From Onthophagus taurus (lineage: Eukaryota; Arthropoda; Insecta; Coleoptera; Scarabaeidae): 64,000 nt of DNA. Position 1 is the stretch's first letter. Each line of letters opens with the position of its first letter. Made by a program: the position numbers and the translations under genes. Below are positions 52,048 to 62,711 of the stretch, in pieces. The stretch spans positions 15,686,001 to 15,750,000 of the forward strand of contig NC_091968.1 in NCBI RefSeq assembly GCF_036711975.1. Direction: 5' to 3'. Under the pieces are notes generated by a model, which worked only from the letters and a program-made list of their open reading frames with translations, had not been told where the DNA came from and made no database searches.

Positions 52048-55000
52048 TGTGTCCCAGGTTAGATGTTACAAGAGGTATAATGACTTAAAAATTTTTGAAT
52101 TATATTTTAAGGCTGAGTAATTAAGCCCTGCTTGGTGTGGAGAGAATTTTAAGTATATTTTCATATTTTGAAAATCAACTCCGTCTTGATAGTGAAGCGA
52201 AAACTATTTGAGTTCAGGTAAAGTAAGCTTTTTGTACTATCGATAAATCCTTAAATGCACCATGGCGTAAGAGACAGAAAAGAAAGTCCCCACGCGGTCG
52301 CTTTGCCGAGTACGGCCGAAGAATCGGAGAATGGAGGGGCGTACTCATTTGCTCTCGAACGTGTGCTCGAGCCTTGTCGTCTTTTCAACCCTGAAAAGCC
52401 GGGCGCCCGACCGACGCCAGCTGAGCGGCCTGAGCGCGGCTTGGATTCGAACAAATACGCAATGGGGTCATACACACTTATTAAATTTAGAGAAAATTTT
52501 TACGTCAAACGATATATGCAAGTATATGCATGAACACAAAGTAAAAGAAATATTTTGATCAATATTATATTTTGCGTAATTTGAAGTGAAAAATAGCAAA
52601 TATTCAAATGAAATAATTTAGCGGATTTTCTGTGACGTAGGAACCGCACTGCCTAAAACAAGTTAAATTGTCCGTTAGATAGCGCTTGCGGTGTGACAGT
52701 GTCAAAACAAAAATAGAGTGTCTCTATTACATCCATGAACAAAACATAATAAACATAACCTACAAACACTCTATCTCTTTTCAATACAACCTAAATGACG
52801 TTCATCTCTTTCTTGCATGTGAGCGGGGTGCAGGGGACGCAAAGGTGGATACGTACGTCATCAACGCGGGAATTTTAAAAGCGCAAATGGGTATATAAAT
52901 TTTCAACAATTTTTTTAACAATGATTTTGTTCGAAAATATTCAAAAAAAAATAACGGTAACTATATTTTTAAACAAACTTTCAGAAAATATAATAAAAAA
53001 AAATTGTGTATGACCCCATTTTTTTTTTTACAATTTAAATTTTAAAATTTAAATAACTTTAACTGGACCAATGTTATGACTTAATTGATTTTAAAAACTG
53101 ATAAAAGAGTCAAGAATATTTATTAAAAATAAAAAAAAAAAATTTTAATACATACGTGAAAAAATTAGTTTCTTAATTTTCAAATTCGTTTCTGTACTCT
53201 ATATCTTCATAAAGTTAAAGAATTTAGTTAAAATTTGATGTAAAAATCGTCTCTTAATTTGCATTACTAATATAAAATTGATATTTTTTTCTAATGTCAT
53301 TTAAAATGGAATTTTGACTGTTTTATACTATAAAACGTTTCAATAATTTCAAGCCATTTACGACCTTTAATACACACAATTTTGTAACATTTTTTTTTTT
53401 GACGTAAGGCTTTTGCGAATTCTTTTAATATTTTTTTGTAATAATTCTCAAAATTTTACAATAATTTCACACCTTGACCGTAAATGGCTTAACAATAAAC
53501 ATTTTACTTTTTGTACATTTTCGTAATGTTAAAAAATTTAGCTACAATTTGATGTGAATATTATTCGAATCTAAGTCAAATTATATTTATTATAATATTA
53601 TTATAATCATTCATAAAAATGGGTCTTAGAATCTGGTGCGGCTTAGATTCGAGCACATAAGGTAACATAAAATTTCTGTGAAAACTACATGAAAGCTGAA
53701 TTTTATAGATTCTTATTTATTAATATGATATGGAATGTTACAATGAAGAACATTTGATTTTCACGATATAATTTATTTATTTACAAATAAAATTTTAATG
53801 AAACATTTTTTTTGCGCAGAGGAGCGGAAATTCGTAGGTCAGAAGATGATCGTTGTTAATAATTATACCAATTGCCGGGTATAAGAAAATTTCTGAATTA
53901 TATAACGAAAAGAATGTTTTGAAAAAAAAGTACTTACACGCACACAAGTAAGATTTCGAAAGAAAAACACCCCGTGTATCACTTAAATTAGTTTATTTAA
54001 CTGTTTAATACATGAACTTTAACTGAACTAACAATTTGATAAGAATCGATTAACACCTTTATGAATTGTTGAAGAAATACTCTCTCTGAATTATGTAAAG
54101 AACTGAATTTAATTGGAATAAAACGAGGAACGTGACTTTTAAACCAGTTTCTTTTTTTTACAATGAAAAATAAAATAGCATTTAAATTTAAAATATGAAA
54201 ATTGAATTAACAACATTATATTCTATATATATTAAACAATGAGATAAACAAAATTAATATTTCTATTTAATTAAACAATCGTATTTCGGCCAGGATTCTG
54301 GGACTATTAATTACCCCTGCTATCCACTAAAACTCTTCCTCTCTTCTCCGGAACCATCCTTCAGGGTATTTCTCCGGAAGTCAACTCTCTTGGTTATATC
54401 TCACACTAGAGTCGTTGTTATATCCAGGTTTCATAGCAGGAAAAAAAGAACAAATAGGCGGGATCAGTTCTATTGTTTTCGTCTTGAGGACCACAGCCAG
54501 GTATGCGCTTATTGTTTCCCACTTAGTTTGGTCGCTCAACTTTGTGGCGACTACGGTTCCTTCTTTCAAATAATTTGTCCCTCTCCGGTTGTGGAAAAAG
54601 TAAAAAAATTTTATCAAATAATAAAAACAGTTTAATAATAAAAATGACACCTACTTAATGATGAATATAATACATATTATTAAATTTAATAGTGGGTGTA
54701 TAACCCGTTACTATTTTAACATGCTTCTAAACGGGATGTCAATGAGCCGACCAATCTCTTTAGTTAATGAAATACAGTTTTGTTGTGAGTTCGAAAGGGT
54801 TGATAAAAACTCAAAACTCCTTAACTAACTTTTGTTTATGTTAATAACTAGACAATATGTTTACCTGTTTGGTAACTTAAGAATAATAAACGTCGAACAA
54901 GTATGAATTAAAGAGGTTAAATAAAAAGTGATCTCTCCTCGCGATCTTTCCCTATTTATAGACAATAGTGGTACGATGTTTCGAAGACGTATATGACCAA

Positions 55001-55413
55001 TAGAAAATGAAATTGTATGTCACAACTGACCAATGAAAAAGAGGATACCAAATTGCTGAAATGGAACACACGATCTAGGATCGAAACATCGTACGTGATT
55101 GTAAATGCGATATCTGCATTTATTTCTTAAGAACAAAGAAAATAGTTCGGATCGCGAGGCATATTTCTAAGAAAAATGAAAGAAAAACAAGAGTTCATTA
55201 TACTAGAATTAATAATTAATTAATGCATTAAAGTAATAATACAATAACGCTACTACACAACAGTTTGTTTCCACATATTTTGTCCTTAGTGCGAAGGATG
55301 ATATTGTTTGTCATCACATAACAATTTCAAATTAGGAGGTAATGTCGATGGTATTTTTCCAAAAGGGGGAACGCGCCAAATTTGCGATTTTGACTTTTAT
55401 GTACCAGATTATA
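52048..55413. other. 3.4-kb unassigned AT-rich stretch
   Basis: I recognise no gene. A GC-rich island at 52255-52460 has overlapping frames on both strands but no family features. Inverted pairs occur: AATGGGGTCATACAC at 52461 with its complement at 53006, and AAGCCATTTACG near 53351 with CGTAAATGGCTT near 53482. From 54290 to 54640, frames on both strands reach 80-90 codons without recognisable motifs. At 54945-55100 TTTATAGACAAT and an inverted ACGATGTTTCG pair give an LTR-promoter-like look, unproven. Confidence 0.35.
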
Positions 55414-56590
55414 CAGGTGTATCTGAATGACTGCAACAAACTTCAAGGGGTGATTCTTTAGTGAATTTTAAGGGTACTTTGATATATGAACCATGGGCGA
55501 CTTCGGGTACCCTAAGGAGCTACACCCCTCCAAAAATGGCGGAAAATTTTGGTTTAATTTTTTTTTCTCATAAACCATAAACGCTAGGAAAATGAAATTT
55601 CGGGAATATCTTTAACTCATAATAGGGCACGTTTTGACCCTATTTGTTCTTTCAACCTACCCTTCTAAACCACTAAACGTAACCACACCCGTTCAATTTA
55701 TGCCTAGATTTTTTTTATGAAGGTGATAAATACATTGGAAAAATTTCAGTTAGATAGATAAAACTATTCTAAAACTTTTTTATCTCTCTGATGTTCTTCG
55801 AAAATTTAATACTTTCTGAGAAAAAAAATAATTAAGCAAACACTAACTGTTAAGCTGTAGGGTTGTTAATCGAAAGTTGGAATGAATTTTAAATGAAAAA
55901 ATCTTAGTAGGCTTTGTAATCTTTCTCAGAAATATTTTTGACGTTTAAATATCAGTGGTTTTCTTGCTTTATTATTGTTTTATTTAAAATTTTGAATCGT
56001 CGAGTGAACGAGTGTAATTGTGATAGAACTTTATTCAAAAATTAATTTGAAAAACAATAATAATAGTAAGAAAAACTGACATTTAAACGTCAAAAATATT
56101 TCTGACAAAGATTGCAAAGCCTACTAAGATTTTTTCATTTAAAATTCATTCCAACTTTTGATCGACAACCCCGTTGTTTAACGAGCAGTGTTTGCTTTAC
56201 TATTTTTTTTCTCAAAAATTAGTCGTTTTTGGAAAAATTTCAGAGAGACAAAAAAGTTTTAGAATACTTTCATCTATCTATGTAAAATTTTTCTAATGTA
56301 TTTATCATCTGCATAAAAAAAATTTTCGCAAAAATGCAAAAGGGGTGGTTACGTTTAGTAGTTTAGAAGGGTAGGTTGAAAGTACAAATAGGGTCAAAAC
56401 GTGCCCTATTATGAGTTAAACATATTCCCCAAATTTCATTTTCCTAGCGTTTATGATTTTTGAGAAAAAAAAATTAAACTTAGCTCCTTAGGGGAGCCGA
56501 AGTCGCCCATGGTTCATATATCAAAGTACCCTTAAAATTCACTAAAGAATCACCTCTTGAAGTTTGTTGCAGTCATTCAGATACACCCTG
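55414..56590. mobile_element. Palindromic TA-flanked element, ~560-bp arms
   Basis: The whole element is one imperfect palindrome centred near 56000. Its ends are CAGGTGTATCTGAATG (left, one G lost) and CATTCAGATACACCCTG (right), with TA on both sides (55412-55413 and 56591-56592). Arms share blocks such as GGGCGACTTCGG, AATAGGGCACGTTTTGACCC and GCCTACTAAGATTTTTTCA. It has no coding capacity, so it is a non-autonomous foldback or large MITE of the Tc1/mariner type. A truncated end of the same family is at 16999-17090. Confidence 0.85.
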
Positions 56591-56639
56591 TATATACGAA
56601 TTCTACGGTCATTTTGGCAAAAGGCCGAACATATTAGGA

Positions 56640-56917
56640 TCACAATAAGGAATTAGTAGCAAAAAAACTAAATTTACTCTGGACGAATATTCAGTACTCC
56701 TATATGGCAAAAGGGCGAACGTGTATTGTTTTTGTATTAGAATTACTTCGTTACACTGAAGCTAACAGAAGTGATATAAAAACTTCAAAAGTTGATAAGC
56801 GTGGAAAACATTTCCCAAAAAATAAAACCCCCATAGATAATGTCAATATAGTAATATCATTTATTAATAAACTCCCAGCAATCCCATCGCATTATTGTAG
56901 CAAACACACTACACGTA
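56640..56917 (+). pseudogene. TE-associated unknown gene fragment, cut by Polinton-2
   Basis: Frames here read LDEYSVLLYGKRANVYCFC, then after a shift KTSKVDKRGKHFPKNKTPID and INKLPAIPSHYCSKHTTR. I recall RGxHxxxxK...IPxxxSHYCR-type blocks from multicopy transposon-related proteins of arthropods, but not their function. The homology ends at 56917, where Polinton-2 starts. Confidence 0.5.
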
Positions 56918-57016
56918 AGTAGTATAGTAATGCCGGTTCTGGAGCGGAAATGGCTCCCACGTCACGTGTGACGTCAGAGATAAGTGTGTGACGTAATGTA
57001 TGACGTCATGGAGTGC

Positions 57017-57206
57017 GCCATCTGTTGGAGAGTGTCGGCGGTGTGGGTAATGTAGGTTTCTGTTGTGGTGGGGGTGAAGCCTATCTTTTGGAGAGTGTCG
57101 GCGGTGTGGGTAATGTAGGTTTCTGTTGTGGTGGGGGTGAAGGCCATCTGTTGGAGAGTGTCGGCGGTGTGAGTAATGTAGGTTTCTGTTGTGGTGGGGG
57201 TGAAGC
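57017..57206. repeat. Three copies of a 63-bp minisatellite in Polinton-2 end
   Basis: TTGGAGAGTGTCGGCGGTGT begins at 57025, 57088 and 57151, with only a few base changes between units. The 63-bp period keeps all frames open, which creates chance ORFs on both strands. It lies ~100 bp inside the element end, so it probably belongs to the TIR. Confidence 0.9.
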
Positions 57207-57301
57207 ACCTTCCGGCCCGCGAGTGCATGCAGGCACCTAGCGGTGGGGTGGTGTTGATGGGTTAAATTAAAACGAATTAAGTAAATAACAGTTAAACAAT
57301 T

Positions 57302-57772
57302 TTATTTAATACAATCTAAAATCATTGTTGAGAAAATCATACAACTTTGGCGTACGACAAGTGGAAAAAATATACAACTATAACTAATGGTAATAAATAT
57401 AATTACTGAGGCGGCTATAAGAAGTATCCTATTAATATAACACAATGAAATAGTATTGGTATTGTATAAGATCGATGTCCAATTTCCATTAATCACATTA
57501 TTATTTTCTAACGTGTACCGCAACTTAAAAGTAATAATCTCACTGAATGTGGTATTGGGGGGAACAATTTGAAAAACGCTATCATCCCCATAGTCATCAT
57601 AATCAACGGTGGTAGTGTTCGGCTTCATCATTTTCAACCATTTTAAATCATTATCACTAGCAGGTTTACTGGTATAATCACTAATGAAAGAAATTGATAC
57701 GTTTTTAACTTCAGTAGGAAATTTAATTAATAAAACTCCATGTAGTATAGTGTAAAATATTGTCGAGTTCAT
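57302..57772 (-). CDS. Polinton-2 predicted membrane protein (156 aa)
   Basis: It starts at the ATG at 57772. The N-terminus MNSTIFYTILHGVLLIKFPT is moderately hydrophobic. The middle is polar with several N-x-T/S sites (NTTTVD, NTTFSE, NWTS), consistent with an outside-facing domain. Residues ~117-139 (ILLIAASVIIFITISYSCIF) form a clear transmembrane segment, followed by a short Cys-containing tail. I do not recognise the family. A type I membrane glycoprotein of a virus-like element is possible, but it is not proof of envelope function. Confidence 0.55.
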   Translation of the reverse strand: MNSTIFYTILHGVLLIKFPTEVKNVSISFISDYTSKPASDNDLKWLKMMKPNTTTVDYDDYGDDSVFQIVPPNTTFSEIITFKLRYTLENNNVINGNWTSILYNTNTISLCYINRILLIAASVIIFITISYSCIFFPLVVRQSCMIFSTMILDCIK

Positions 57773-57951
57773 AGTTGTGGTGTATGTATGCGAACGCGGC
57801 GACGACTGGTTAGATTTGAATTAAAACTTAAACTAAAATTATGAAAATAACGTTGCGAGATTTTATACATATTTTATCGCTATAAAAACCGCAAAGCAAT
57901 ATAGATAACATGTATGTATCATAAAGTTATATAGATTACATAAATAAATAC

Positions 57952-59802
57952 TTATCTATTATTAATAATATTGTGGTGACCCCAAGCTAATGTATTAATA
58001 TAATCAGAATCAATCCATCGCTTAGAGTCATAAGGTGATAGGACCAATTTATTCTGTAAAACGGTAAAAATGTCATGATTGAAACTTCTGAAGATGAGCT
58101 GTTTTTTAAATAAAACCGATTTCGTACTCAAACAATCTAAATAATTTTCAAAAGTGATTTTACGTTTAACAATAGCCTTTCTAACCCCTTTCGATTTTTT
58201 TGTAATACGTTCACCTGAAACACGATTCGCATACACCTTTGACCTTAAACCAACGAATTCCAGCAATATATTACCACAATTCTCATCTTTCATGAGTCCT
58301 AAAACAGCTTTATTTTGGAGCGGGATGTTAAACTGGTTATCTGGACTATAATTCGATGTGTCAAATTTATCTAAATTCAATTTAACCTCATTATAAATGT
58401 CATCTGTATAAATTTGAACGGTGAAGCTATCTGTATCCATATAGCATAACCGAATATCTTCACCATATTTCGGCTTTAAATAAGCGTAGTAGAAATCATA
58501 CATTAATAATTTTGATAGCTCTAAAACGGTAAAACCTATGTATAGAGGTTTATCGTAAATTACGTGAAGCCGCTCCATCTCAATAGCTGAAAACGTTTTA
58601 GTGAAAATTTTTATACTTTTAAAATTTAACTTTGAAATTAAACTACGCGCTCCAAGTCGTGGTCGACCACGACCACCTGTATGAACATCATCCCAGCTAG
58701 TGACTAATTTTACATCAACTCGCTTATCAACGTTCTCCATTGTTTTCCCGAATACAGAATTATTCATCAATTTAAAAAAATCTTTCTCAAATGAATTGTT
58801 TGCCATCTGACGTAATTCTGTATTTTTGTTAATGTAAGACTTTAACCAAGCCGACTGCTTAAACGATAAAACTCTATTCACACTACTAACTTTAAGGCCA
58901 TGAGCGACAGCTTGCTTTAAGTTTCTATAATGTATAATATAATTTTTCTTGCTTAATAAATTCGGGATTAAACGTCTATCACTTTCACATTTACCATTAG
59001 GTGGGATTATGTTTTCAGGTAGAAAAGGTAGATCGTTATGTAGATCGTGTAAATTTTTAGGGTATTCAACATCCACATCTAAAATATAGCCAAAATCAGA
59101 GCAATCGGATACATCATTAAAATTGAAATTTCGAATTTGGTTTTCATTTAACCACGTGAACTCACCAACAGGCATAGGTTGCGACATCGCCCACCCATAC
59201 AAATTGTTGGCATCCCAATACATTAAAAAATTTGAGGGTAAATTAGTATCAAAATGTTCCATAAATTTATTATTAGCTCTGGCATGACGTAATGAACATT
59301 GAGAAATACCACCACGAATACCTTTTTTAATAAAGTGAACTTGATCTATATCCGTTAGTAATTCCAATTTAATTTTTGTAAATTTCAACATTGAATCCCA
59401 CGAAAGACTAGGAGCGGTATAATAATTCGCAGGATCCAAACCGTATGTTCTAAAACAAACTTGCCGAAATTTTTCGAAAACATCAGCAAGTAAAAGAACA
59501 TCCGACTTTAGATATAGATCCGAATAGTCTTTTAGAGTTTGACACATAAATGTTTCCCACACAGTTTGCGCGTGTAAATATTGTTCATCGGTTATAGCTT
59601 CTAAAGTGAGTTTATTGAAAAACGCATCTTTACAGGGTAGAACTGTATCATTAAGTTTATCAAAAGAGTTCATGTAATTATATGGAAATATTCCTTTTTT
59701 AGTTAATAATTTAAATTGATTGTTGTGTGGGAAAAATTTACGCACATTTTTAAAATCACAATTATCGAGAGTGCTGACTAAAGAATCTAATGAAGATGCC
59801 AT
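57952..59802 (-). CDS. Polinton-2 DNA polymerase B, C-terminal half only
   Basis: This is the polymerase part of a protein-primed PolB. It contains YLKSDVLLLADVFE (exonuclease motif III), DANNLYGWAM (motif A), NNSVFGKTMENV (motif B) and YMDTDSFTV (motif C). It ends TLAWGHHNIINNR. The usual zinc-finger and exonuclease half is absent upstream. The ORF instead begins at the DSFRFM junction, the same point where the second PolB frame of Polinton-1 starts. The reading frame is clean at 616 codons. Unlike in Polinton-1, it is on the same strand as the integrase and ATPase. Confidence 0.9.
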   Translation of the reverse strand: MASSLDSLVSTLDNCDFKNVRKFFPHNNQFKLLTKKGIFPYNYMNSFDKLNDTVLPCKDAFFNKLTLEAITDEQYLHAQTVWETFMCQTLKDYSDLYLKSDVLLLADVFEKFRQVCFRTYGLDPANYYTAPSLSWDSMLKFTKIKLELLTDIDQVHFIKKGIRGGISQCSLRHARANNKFMEHFDTNLPSNFLMYWDANNLYGWAMSQPMPVGEFTWLNENQIRNFNFNDVSDCSDFGYILDVDVEYPKNLHDLHNDLPFLPENIIPPNGKCESDRRLIPNLLSKKNYIIHYRNLKQAVAHGLKVSSVNRVLSFKQSAWLKSYINKNTELRQMANNSFEKDFFKLMNNSVFGKTMENVDKRVDVKLVTSWDDVHTGGRGRPRLGARSLISKLNFKSIKIFTKTFSAIEMERLHVIYDKPLYIGFTVLELSKLLMYDFYYAYLKPKYGEDIRLCYMDTDSFTVQIYTDDIYNEVKLNLDKFDTSNYSPDNQFNIPLQNKAVLGLMKDENCGNILLEFVGLRSKVYANRVSGERITKKSKGVRKAIVKRKITFENYLDCLSTKSVLFKKQLIFRSFNHDIFTVLQNKLVLSPYDSKRWIDSDYINTLAWGHHNIINNR

Positions 59803-59837
59803 AAATCTAAACGAATCCAGAAATTCCGCAGAATTAA

Positions 59838-60268
59838 CAGCGTTTGATTACTTCCTCTATAAAAAAATAAAATTAATTAAAAAGTAAAAAACTAAGTCAT
59901 CATCACCTTTAGTGGTTACGTCAACCATATCTAATGGGATAAGCGGCAGCAAAAATTACTCTTCCGGCTATAAATAAAATGAAATAAAAGTATAAAAGCC
60001 AACTGAATATAAAATAAAAATATATCAATTACCGCTGAATCGTTATCTGTGGTAATGTCTATTTCTATTACCACAGAATTAACAGCGCCTACACCACCAC
60101 CGGCACCCGTCGTTAGATCGATCAATTCCTCTGTAAAAATAAAATTAATTAAAAAGTAAAAAACCAACTAAGTCATCATTACCTTCACCGGTTAAATCGA
60201 CCATATCTAATGGGATAAGCGGTGGCGGTGGTAAAATTACTCCTCCGACTATAAATAAAAGTATAAAA
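59838..60268 (-). repeat. Duplicated two-exon cassette (~280-bp period)
   Basis: Blocks around GCTTATCCCATTAGATATGG occur at both 60183-60248 and ~59906-59967. Blocks around CGCTGTTAATTCTG occur in both exon B (from 60130) and B' (from 59856). The intron sequences between them (AATTAAAAAGTAAAAAAC) are repeated too. The inner copy has indels that break its frame. Confidence 0.75.
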
Positions 60269-60591
60269 AATTAATACAAAATTAAAGTAAAAAGAAAAAA
60301 TACTTACAGAGTATAAAAAAATGAGATGGCACGACCTCGCTCTCAGAAATTATTAAAAAATCTGTGGGGGTCACATAGCTATAAACTATGCGCCCCCCCT
60401 GCACGAGCGAGTCCTCCAAACCGCCATTAGTTGTTACAATCATAATGGGCTAAAAAATTAATATTACATATTGAAAAATTAATTCTAGTATAGGTATAAC
60501 TTACATTTGGATGATGTAATTCACAAATCCCCCGGATTAGATCCCAGGGGATTGCCGCATATTCATTTGCGTTGTTATTGTTATTGTTCAT
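59931..60591 (-). CDS. Polinton-2 spliced small gene (~164 aa, four exons)
   Basis: The predicted exons are 60591-60505, 60449-60308, 60248-60183 and 60130-59931. All three introns start GTAAG or GTAAT and end in AG, and all joins keep one frame. The protein begins MNNNNNNANEYAAIPWDLIR. It continues through MIVTTNGGLEDSLVQGGRIV, a Pro-rich stretch (LPPPPLIPLDMVDLTGE) and ELIDLTTGAGGGVGAVNS. A TATAAATA box lies upstream at 60641-60648. I recognise no family. The last exon could also splice on towards 59967 or PolB. Confidence 0.5.
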
Positions 60592-60640
60592 ATTGCACTA
60601 AAAACCTTCTTTAAACTAACTGTAAAAACATAAGACACGC

Positions 60641-60648
60641 TATTTATA
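60641..60648 (-). promoter_or_regulatory. TATA box of the spliced small gene
   Basis: The minus strand reads TATAAATA, 50 bases upstream of the ATG at 60591. This matches the box found at 25148 in Polinton-1. Confidence 0.5.
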
Positions 60649-60822
60649 CCGAGAGATGATATCTAAAAAAATTAACGAAAACAGGAAGATTTGGTTTGAA
60701 TATGAATCATTTTAATTATCTCCGGAAAACTCGGTTTCTATGGTTGTTAATATCAATTTGTTTATAAAATAAAATTGTCCTTGTAGATTTTTTAAAAAAT
60801 TATAATTTATAAAACTTAAAAA

Positions 60823-61764
60823 TTAAACAATATTATCTTTAGATATCCAACTATTATGTGTTGAATCAAAACCTAGCCATTTTACATATAGCATATTCTT
60901 TTTACGTTTTAACACTTTCTCAACAAGATATGCATCCGATTGTCTAGATTTTTGAAGTTCAAATTCATAAAACGCGCCTTTAATCGGCTGCCCGTTGATA
61001 TCTTCCAATATATAGGTTACAGGATTTGTAATTTGCACTTTAACAATTTTAAATAATTCAGTAGTCCAGTTGGGTAAGTAGCCTTTATCGAAAACATGTT
61101 TATATTTACTAATTCGAACGACGTCGCCAATTTTAAATTTTCCTTTACCGGCAATCTTAATGTGGTTGTACACCGTTTTAAGTAGTTCGTTTTCAACGGA
61201 TTTCGAATTAATTTGAGCTGGTGCTAACCTTGTGGTACTATGTTTTGTGTTGTTGTATTTTAATGTTACATCTTTTAAAGTTTGCAGCCATATATGATTT
61301 CCGTAAAGACTAAACAATTTATACAATTTTTGTTTTATAGTTCTAATAACACGTTCAGCCATCGAAGCTTTCATAACGCTGAACGTAGAATAATGGTTAA
61401 TGTTAAATTCTTCCATCAATTTTTTAAATTGATTATTGTAGAATTCTTTACCGTTGTCCGTTTGTAGGTTGCGAGGCGTGCGATGTCCGTTTTCAGATAA
61501 GATTGTGCGTAACGCGTGAGTAACATCCGTGGCTGATTTGGTTTTTAGCGGTCGAGTCCATAGGTATTTTGAAAAACAATCGATAACAACTAGAATGTAT
61601 TTATTTCCGGAATTAACTTTAGCGAACTCAATCATTTCAATAAGATCAGCTTGCCATAGATCATCGATCCCCTTTAGTATAGTTCTTCGTCGAGGAAATA
61701 TACGTCTAGTCGGACGATGTAGTTCTTCAACTATGGTCTCCTTTGCTTTGGATACTTTAGCCAT
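60823..61764 (-). CDS. Polinton-2 integrase with chromodomain (313 aa)
   Basis: This DDE integrase has acids in LWQADLIEMIEF (Asp), LQTDNGKEFYN (Asp) and MAERVIRTIKQK (Glu). The C-terminus has the SH3-like FKIGDVVRISKYKHVF. It ends with a chromodomain (AYLVEKVLKRKKNMLYVKWL, then NSWISKDNIV). The ATG is at 61764. It is clearly related to the integrase at 36396-37331 but is diverged. The frame is intact. Confidence 0.95.
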   Translation of the reverse strand: MAKVSKAKETIVEELHRPTRRIFPRRRTILKGIDDLWQADLIEMIEFAKVNSGNKYILVVIDCFSKYLWTRPLKTKSATDVTHALRTILSENGHRTPRNLQTDNGKEFYNNQFKKLMEEFNINHYSTFSVMKASMAERVIRTIKQKLYKLFSLYGNHIWLQTLKDVTLKYNNTKHSTTRLAPAQINSKSVENELLKTVYNHIKIAGKGKFKIGDVVRISKYKHVFDKGYLPNWTTELFKIVKVQITNPVTYILEDINGQPIKGAFYEFELQKSRQSDAYLVEKVLKRKKNMLYVKWLGFDSTHNSWISKDNIV

Positions 61765-61787
61765 TGATGGTATTATTCTTCTTCAAT

Positions 61788-62711
61788 TCAAGGGATTCTA
61801 CTATCCAGTTTATCAATACGTGATTTTAGATCCGCATCTAGGGAATCAATTCGCTTCTGAACATCCGTAATGCTATTTCGAATATTCTCGTTGGATGTTT
61901 TAACTGAGTTTACAATATCAAACAAAGTACCGTTGAAATATATGAATTCCTTATCTACCTCCACCTTATTTTCATCAATTTTAGTTTTAAGGTTTGGAAT
62001 TTCAGCGCTAAGATTGTTTATCGTCGCAGATGACTTATCAATGTATGTTTTATGATCAGTAATTTGCTTTTTAATGTTTATGATTTCGTTTGCACAGTTA
62101 TTTATAGAGGTTTCGGTGAGATTTTTCAAATTAACGAAGTTTGAGCGATGATCTAAAGTAATTTCCGCTTTAGCTTTATCAATTTCCTTCAAGATTTCAT
62201 CCTTATATTTCATATAAGTTTCATCTACATATTGTTTAAGTTTCTTATTAGTATCAATTATTTTATCAGCAACTTCCTTTAAGATTTTATTCTTACAAGT
62301 TTCATCCGCATATTGTTTAAGTTTCCTATTAGTATAGTCTATTTTATGCTCTGTTTTATTCTCTATATCCGTTATTTGTTTTCTAACATACATTATGAGA
62401 TTATCTTCTAAATCTTTACAGTGTTTAGTAAATTCATTTTTAGTATCAATAAATAATTTTGTTGTTTCTAAAAACTTAACACCCCATTCTTTATCCATTT
62501 CATCCACGTTTTGTTTTATAGCACAATCATCAGCGGCTTCAGGTTGCTTAACGTTTGATAATTTTCGACCCTGAACATCATAATCACCATCGGCGGTCAA
62601 AGAGAATCCGATGTTTCGTTGAAATGCAAATCTACCACCTTCATCGCCACCATCTGATTTACTCCATGAAGTGCGACCAAATTTATCAATACTAACAACG
62701 GCTGAGTGCAT
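61788..62711 (-). CDS. Polinton-2 fibre-like coiled-coil protein (307 aa)
   Basis: The N-terminus MHSAVVSIDKFGRTSW contains the KFGR peptide shared with the short gene at 35974. Then DGDYDVQGRKLSNVKQPEAA and DDCAIKQNVDEMD follow, resembling the beta-trefoil-like repeats of phage tail fibres (LxNLxxPxxxxDAxxKxYV). From residue ~70 to the end the chain is almost wholly coiled coil, ending IDSLDADLKSRIDKLDSRI. This fits a trimeric fibre anchored at the vertex. A receptor head domain is not seen. Its start overlaps the stop of the upstream gene. Confidence 0.65.
   Translation of the reverse strand: MHSAVVSIDKFGRTSWSKSDGGDEGGRFAFQRNIGFSLTADGDYDVQGRKLSNVKQPEAADDCAIKQNVDEMDKEWGVKFLETTKLFIDTKNEFTKHCKDLEDNLIMYVRKQITDIENKTEHKIDYTNRKLKQYADETCKNKILKEVADKIIDTNKKLKQYVDETYMKYKDEILKEIDKAKAEITLDHRSNFVNLKNLTETSINNCANEIINIKKQITDHKTYIDKSSATINNLSAEIPNLKTKIDENKVEVDKEFIYFNGTLFDIVNSVKTSNENIRNSITDVQKRIDSLDADLKSRIDKLDSRIP

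Noticed and set aside
52251-52558. GC-rich overlapping frames on both strands
   Set aside because: Similar length in several frames, no domain and no splice or promoter signals. It is composition-driven.
56909-57240. Repetitive frames on both strands rich in His/Thr or Gly
   Set aside because: They are produced by the 63-bp minisatellite, whose period is a multiple of three.
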